Position numbers and translations under genes: made by a program. Below are positions 44,038 to 45,617 of a stretch of 45,617 nucleotides of DNA, piece after piece (position 1 is the first letter of the stretch; every line of letters begins with the position of its first letter). Source of the stretch: Deltaproteobacteria bacterium. Its GTDB lineage: Bacteria; Desulfobacterota; Desulfobacteria; Desulfobacterales; JAFDMD01. The DNA lies in contig JAFDMD010000003.1 of the NCBI GenBank assembly GCA_019306185.1, forward strand, positions 1 to 45,617. The letters run 5' to 3'. The notes beneath the pieces are model-generated. The model saw only the letters and a list, made by a program, of their open reading frames with translations, was not told where the DNA came from and did no database searches.

Positions 44038-45264
44038 TTATGAATTCCCAAAAAGTTTTTTTTTGTTCAGGGTTATATTTTTAACCTGATTATCGCTTAA
44101 ATATTTTAAATTAAGTTCTGTGTTGTTTCGAGAAATATTAGCCATATCTCCTATTGATAAATCTTCTGTTTTTATTGAATTTATTGAAATAACCTCGTCT
44201 CCTATTTTAATTTGCCCGTTATCTGCTGCGGAGCCGCTCCATATTCCCATAACAACGGTTTTATCTTCAAGTTTATTAAATGCTATTCCAAAAGATTCCA
44301 AATCGTTTTTCAATGTATTGCTTTTATTACGGGTTAAAAACAGTTTTGAATTGGGATAATCAATAGTTATTTTAAAATTGGATAAAAAACGTTCTCCTAT
44401 CAGCAGATTATCATCTTTTGCATTCTTGGAGATTAAAGGAGCGTCGGTTATAATAAAACCGCCTATATTTAATTTATCTGCAAGTAGTATAAAGCTTTTT
44501 TCATCCGTTCCGAATGCTCCGCCGCTCATTGTTCCTTTTGCTTCTATTACATTGCCATTTTTAAAAGCTTTTATTTTTTTCATTATCGAAAAAGGTATGC
44601 CTGCCAAAAAAGGCGCGCCTGTATCTATTATACATTTTGCGGATATTTTGTCGTCTATATAGCAGGCTATAATCGGAGCATATCCATATTTAAGTTTTTG
44701 TTGAAAAGGTATTTGCAAGGTATTTTTGTAAATTTTAGTAGGATTATTACTATTTGAAAAAATTATCTTTTGAGTTTGATAATCAATTGTTACTTTAAAA
44801 AATCTTAAAAAATTAGAGCCTAAAATTCCGTCCACATTTGAACCGATTTTGGATAAATCAATTACGGCGGCAGCGCATTGGTTTACTTTAATATCTTCAA
44901 CTGTAATACTATCCAATTGAACCAAAGAAACATCTTTTTTTGTATTGCCCGCGCTATCTTTTACTCCGATTTTAATTCCATTATTTAATCCTATCTCTTT
45001 TGCAACTTGCTTACTAATTGCGGTAAGGGCTCCTGTATCGAGTATAAAATTATATTCTTTATCCGATTCGTTTATATGGGTTTTAATTATTAGAGCATGT
45101 CCGTTTTTTTCAACAGATATTTTTTGCTCTATGGCACTTGTAAGCTGAATTTCTCCGGCTTTTATTGTATTAACCGCTTTTATTGTTGTGCAGCCAGTTA
45201 TGGAAAATATTATAAGCGTAAATAAATTGGATATGAATAAAAATCTATATATATACTTTTTTAT
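44038..45264 (-). CDS. lipoprotein with two retropepsin-like domains and a PDZ domain
   Basis: The continuous frame from 45264 to 44038 encodes 408 residues. It starts with a lipoprotein signal (KKYIYRFLFISNLFTLIIF, then SITGC, Cys25). Two retropepsin-like halves follow, with DTGA at about residues 76-79 and 214-217, each followed by the ILGSNFL/LLIGERFL hydrophobic motif (147-153 in the first half). A PDZ domain occupies roughly 325-400. The first codon of the natural N-terminus is ATA; no ATG, GTG or TTG lies in frame between it and the upstream TAA. The nearest normal start is TTG at 44925, which would drop the signal and the first DTGA. Confidence 0.7.
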   Translation of the reverse strand: MKKYIYRFLFISNLFTLIIFSITGCTTIKAVNTIKAGEIQLTSAIEQKISVEKNGHALIIKTHINESDKEYNFILDTGALTAISKQVAKEIGLNNGIKIGVKDSAGNTKKDVSLVQLDSITVEDIKVNQCAAAVIDLSKIGSNVDGILGSNFLRFFKVTIDYQTQKIIFSNSNNPTKIYKNTLQIPFQQKLKYGYAPIIACYIDDKISAKCIIDTGAPFLAGIPFSIMKKIKAFKNGNVIEAKGTMSGGAFGTDEKSFILLADKLNIGGFIITDAPLISKNAKDDNLLIGERFLSNFKITIDYPNSKLFLTRNKSNTLKNDLESFGIAFNKLEDKTVVMGIWSGSAADNGQIKIGDEVISINSIKTEDLSIGDMANISRNNTELNLKYLSDNQVKNITLNKKKLFGNS

Positions 45265-45617
45265 TTTGTTTGCTCTTTCTCTTGTTTAATATTTAATTTC
45301 ACAATGATGTTATTGATAATAAAATTAGGCATAATGGAAGTCAAGTTTTTTGTTTTATGAAACCTCGTTTATATTTTTTGTTCGCGTAGAATTTCACTGG
45401 CAAGCAAAGCAAAAAATTCTTTGATTATTTTAATAACCAATCTTTTTTATGTTTAAATATATTAAATAATGGTTTATAAAAATAGGTCGAATAAATTTTA
45501 ATTTTAGGGTCTGTTGACATTTTCGGAATAACAGCTTGAAATACCATCGCAATCTTGTAAGTTATTTTTTTTTACATATAAAAATAATAACGAGATTGCG
45601 ATGGTTCGACTAATGCT
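45265..45617. other. right edge, no gene seen
   Basis: No gene is supported. The last 75 bases hold a perfect 13-bp inverted repeat, ACCATCGCAATCT (45543-45555) with AGATTGCGATGGT (45593-45605), 37-base loop; the sequence is cut by the window end. It may be part of another dispersed palindromic repeat. Confidence 0.5.

Overview
The window is about 45.6 kb of AT-rich DNA from a Gram-negative bacterium with dissimilatory sulfur metabolism. The main taxonomic clue is a complete dsrMKJOP operon (Tat-exported ferredoxin, triheme cytochrome, NrfD-type membrane protein) preceded by a small RsbRD_N-type protein, an arrangement known from sulfate reducers of the Desulfobacterota and relatives. Signal peptidase I, RseP, several lipoproteins and a LolA/LolB-like protein indicate an outer membrane. 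The low GC and sulfur genes would fit an AT-rich lineage such as the Sva0485/Acidulodesulfobacterales group, but that is a guess.

Layout: 1-458 repeats and no convincing gene; 459-7143 an MBL-fold hydrolase, then rsbRD-like gene and dsrMKJOP closed by a strong terminator; 7221-8015 an MNT/HEPN toxin-antitoxin pair with a palindromic candidate operator; 8423-11572 (minus) cdsA-dxr-rseP; 12022-15553 tRNA-Arg, rpoH, a TPR lipoprotein and a LolA/LolB-like lipoprotein; 15736-17601 (minus) a UvrD-like helicase; 17823-20727 ispD, a DUF721/DciA-like gene, a trmN6-like methyltransferase and a Xaa-Pro peptidase; 20818-22789 (minus) lepB and an M23 endopeptidase; 23157-24610 three tandem palindromic repeats in front of an AAA/DUF4143 ATPase; 24702-27872 a MoaD-like protein facing a tungsten aldehyde oxidoreductase and an associated unknown gene; 28064-29756 three tRNAs around a frameshifted cyclase-family gene; 30059-31977 a deaminase, a class II aldolase and a DUF374 acyltransferase.

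The complete tryptophan operon (minus strand, trpE-G-D-C-F-B-A, 39943 down to 32191) begins with an attenuator not covered by long ORFs: a 27-residue leader peptide with a Trp-Arg-Trp run, a 1:2 hairpin, a terminator, and a second terminator-like hairpin before trpE. Its intergenic gaps carry large palindromic elements of about 55-145 bp that recur elsewhere in the window.

The right end is accessory: a C5-methyltransferase, a restriction-enzyme gene broken by two in-frame stops, and vsr (42037 down to 39994); a lone FecE/BtuD-type ABC ATPase; an uncharacterised 307-residue protein; and a lipoprotein with two retropepsin-like domains plus a PDZ domain whose reading frame has no ATG/GTG/TTG start at its natural N-terminus. 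No IS element, integrase, CRISPR array or rRNA was seen. The most unusual points are the decayed restriction gene beside intact methylase and vsr, the tandem CRP/HcpR-like palindromes, the doubled trp attenuator terminators, the covarying palindromic elements, and the double-retropepsin lipoprotein.
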